NCBI GenBank assembly: GCA_021811745.1
Contig: JAJZNH010000293.1
Location: forward strand, 1 to 6,905
Reading direction: 5' to 3'
Origin: Acidobacteriota bacterium
GTDB taxonomy: Bacteria > Acidobacteriota > Terriglobia > Terriglobales > Acidobacteriaceae
DNA length: 6,905 bases
The translations under genes were made by a program, and so were the position numbers. Shown piece by piece: positions 6,120 to 6,905 of the stretch. Position 1 is the stretch's first letter. Each line of letters starts with the position of its first letter. The notes beneath the pieces are model-generated. The model did not search any database, was not told the DNA's origin, and saw nothing but the letters and a program-made list of their open reading frames with translations.

Positions 6120-6143
6120 AGGCTGCTGCGCCCAGGGCAGCCT
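6120..6143 (-). terminator. Candidate terminator hairpin between convergent genes
   Basis: AGGCTGC (6120-6126) pairs perfectly with GCAGCCT (6137-6143) across a 10-nt loop, at the stop codon of the minus-strand small gene. On the minus strand it is followed by the moderately T-rich ATCGTTGTTCC; on the plus strand no T-run follows. It may end the small gene's transcript and, less surely, that of the AI-2E gene arriving from the other side. A longer-looped GGCGGC/GCCGCC pair at 6044-6073 is a weaker alternative. Confidence 0.35.
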
Positions 6144-6343
6144 CAGATCTCGGGGTAGAAGTCGAAGAATGCGTTCAGGCTTTGCTTGAGCTGCTGCTCG
6201 ATCTCTTTGCGAGTGCCTTCGAGCATGTGCATGGTCACCCGGGCTTCGTGCCCGTTGGACAGCTTGAGGGTCGCGTCTTGAATCTCCGTGACTTCTCCCT
6301 CGGGAAGCAGCCGCAGTCCATAGATAAGCGTCAGATTTGCCAT
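6143..6343 (-). CDS. Small protein of unknown function (66 residues)
   Basis: A short frame lies between the convergent AI-2E gene and the divergent thioredoxin reductase gene. The product starts MANLTLIYGLRLLPEG, continues with strand-like alternation (VTEIQDATLKLSNGHEARVTMHM), and ends in an amphipathic helix (TRKEIEQQLKQSLNAFFDF). No signal peptide, membrane segment or cysteine is seen. The balanced composition and plausible fold argue that it is real. An in-frame stop 9 nt upstream limits the start to the ATG at 6343. There is no Shine-Dalgarno, but a -10-like TAACAT ends 6 nt before the ATG, as at rph. I do not recognise the family. Confidence 0.65.
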   Translation of the reverse strand: MANLTLIYGLRLLPEGEVTEIQDATLKLSNGHEARVTMHMLEGTRKEIEQQLKQSLNAFFDFYPEI

Positions 6344-6349
6344 AAAGAC

Positions 6350-6355
6350 ATGTTA
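6350..6355 (-). promoter_or_regulatory. -10-like TAACAT of the small gene, leaderless spacing
   Basis: On the minus strand TAACAT fits TANNNT and ends 6 nt before the ATG at 6343, the same geometry as TACAAT at rph. No Shine-Dalgarno is present. No convincing -35 hexamer was found. Confidence 0.35.
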
Positions 6356-6380
6356 GCCGGTAGCCAGTAGGTTGTAGTTT
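6353..6380. repeat. Degenerate tandem heptamer array, four units
   Basis: Four 7-bp units begin at 6353, 6360, 6367 and 6374 with consensus GTAGNNN (for example TTAGCCG, GTAGCCA, GTAGTTT). The array sits at the promoter of the small minus-strand gene and overlaps its -10-like box by three bases. It shows the same period and the same AG core phase as the array at 947-981. Confidence 0.5.
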
Positions 6381-6405
6381 TCCACTGCTGTTGACTGCGA
6401 ATGCG

Positions 6406-6438
6406 CAAGCTGCCGGCTCCTGGCCACAAGCTGCCGGC
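6406..6438. repeat. 12-bp direct repeat upstream of trxB
   Basis: CAAGCTGCCGGC occurs exactly at 6406-6417 and 6427-6438, a 21-bp spacing that places both copies on the same helix face. It lies in the divergent gap between the small gene and trxB, 54 to 86 bp before the trxB start. It could be a paired regulator site or a decayed dispersed repeat. Confidence 0.5.
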
Positions 6439-6469
6439 CGGCTGAATCCTTCGCTCCTCCCCCACCATC

Positions 6470-6485
6470 TACAATCAACTAGGGA
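6470..6485 (+). promoter_or_regulatory. trxB start signals: -10-like TACAAT and ribosome site AGGGA
   Basis: AGGGA (6481-6485) lies 6 nt before the trxB ATG and supports that start. TACAAT (6470-6475) is identical to the rph -10 box, but using it would leave a leader of only about 10 nt beginning at the ribosome site, so its role is uncertain. A TTGACT at 6391-6396 is too far away to be its -35. Confidence 0.35.
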
Positions 6486-6491
6486 AAAGCC

Positions 6492-6905
6492 ATGGCAGAG
6501 ATACACGACACTGTAATTCTGGGCTCCGGCTGCGCTGGGCTCACGGCGGCCATCTACACGGCCCGCGCGGGACTGAAACCGCTGGTTCTGGAAGGGCACG
6601 AACCGGGCGGCCAGCTCTCCATCACTACGCTGGTTGAGAACTTTCCCGGCTGGCCGGAGGGCATTCAGGGGCCGGAACTGATCGCCAACATGAAAAAGCA
6701 GGCGGAACGCTTCGGAGCGGTGTTCAAAGTTGCGCACTTGAACGCGGCAAAATTGAGCGATCATCCCATTCATCTGCGCACGTCGGAGGGCGATCTGTCG
6801 GCGCGCACGCTGATCGTGGCCTCGGGGGCGAGCGCGCGCTGGCTGGGACTGGCCAGTGAACAGGCGCTGATCGGCCACGGGGTTTCCAGTTGCGCCACCT
6901 GCGAC
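6492..6905 (+). CDS. trxB: Thioredoxin reductase, N-terminal part (cut by the window end)
   Basis: The first 138 residues of an NADPH-dependent flavoprotein disulfide reductase of the low-molecular-weight type, which in this family reduces thioredoxin in the cytoplasm. Visible features are the FAD dinucleotide-binding motif GSGCAG (11-16) followed by AAIYTARAG, then GGQL (39-42), TTLVENFPGW (45-54), the TLIVASGASAR stretch (106-116), and the redox-active CATC (134-137) at the very end of the window. The NADPH domain should lie beyond. C14 is unusual, as most relatives have Pro at that place (GSGPAG). The ATG has AGGGA 6 nt upstream. It is transcribed away from the 66-residue gene. The true end and any partner gene are not visible. 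Confidence 0.93.
   Translation, partial: MAEIHDTVILGSGCAGLTAAIYTARAGLKPLVLEGHEPGGQLSITTLVENFPGWPEGIQGPELIANMKKQAERFGAVFKVAHLNAAKLSDHPIHLRTSEGDLSARTLIVASGASARWLGLASEQALIGHGVSSCATCD

Noticed and set aside
5784..6878. Open frame of 364 codons on the minus strand across the AI-2E end, the small gene and the trxB start
   Set aside because: It runs antisense to two confident genes and through two gaps, and its product is Arg/Pro-rich with no domain.
1..6905. CRISPR arrays, tRNA or rRNA genes, insertion sequences
   Set aside because: No regularly spaced identical repeats, no tRNA-like T-loop with a matching acceptor stem, and no transposase motifs or terminal inverted repeats were found by eye.

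Overview
The window is GC-rich bacterial DNA with high third-position GC in its clear genes. The gene set fits Acidobacteriota (Terriglobia/Koribacter-like): a soluble sensor kinase, a sigma54-type activator, RNase PH, an AI-2E-family permease and thioredoxin reductase, separated by gaps with degenerate 7-bp repeats. That assignment is an inference from recalled protein style and gap texture, not from a search.

Layout. (1) 1-276 (+): a reading frame open from the window edge, with lower third-position GC than its neighbours; unrecognised. (2) 417-3576 (-): a regulatory block. In transcription order it holds a soluble histidine kinase with all catalytic boxes, an NtrC-type sigma54 activator, and a 171-residue protein joining a receiver-like half to a dimerisation-helix-like half that lacks the phospho-histidine. 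(3) 3577-4000: the divergent control region. It holds a sigma54-like element with an intact -24 box facing the kinase, an inverted repeat about 100 bp upstream of that element's predicted start, and a -10 box placed so that rph mRNA would begin at its AUG. (4) 4001-5982 (+): rph, then an AI-2E-family membrane protein behind a near-perfect Shine-Dalgarno. (5) 6143-6343 (-): a 66-residue protein of unknown function, also apparently leaderless. (6) 6492-6905 (+): the N-terminal 138 residues of thioredoxin reductase, cut by the window end.

The most unusual content is the regulatory block. The kinase looks active. The NtrC-type protein has Asn (N74) at the receiver phospho-acceptor position and Ala (A31) in place of one acidic-pocket residue, while its ATPase, GAFTGA loop and Fis-type DNA-binding helix are intact. 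The third protein has an Asp (D51) at about the acceptor position but lacks the acidic pair and the Thr and Lys switch residues. So the block looks like a two-component system in which the usual kinase-to-activator phosphotransfer is lost or rerouted, perhaps with a pseudo-receiver/pseudo-dimerisation partner and with autoregulation from the sigma54 site. The remaining genes look like ordinary housekeeping functions.
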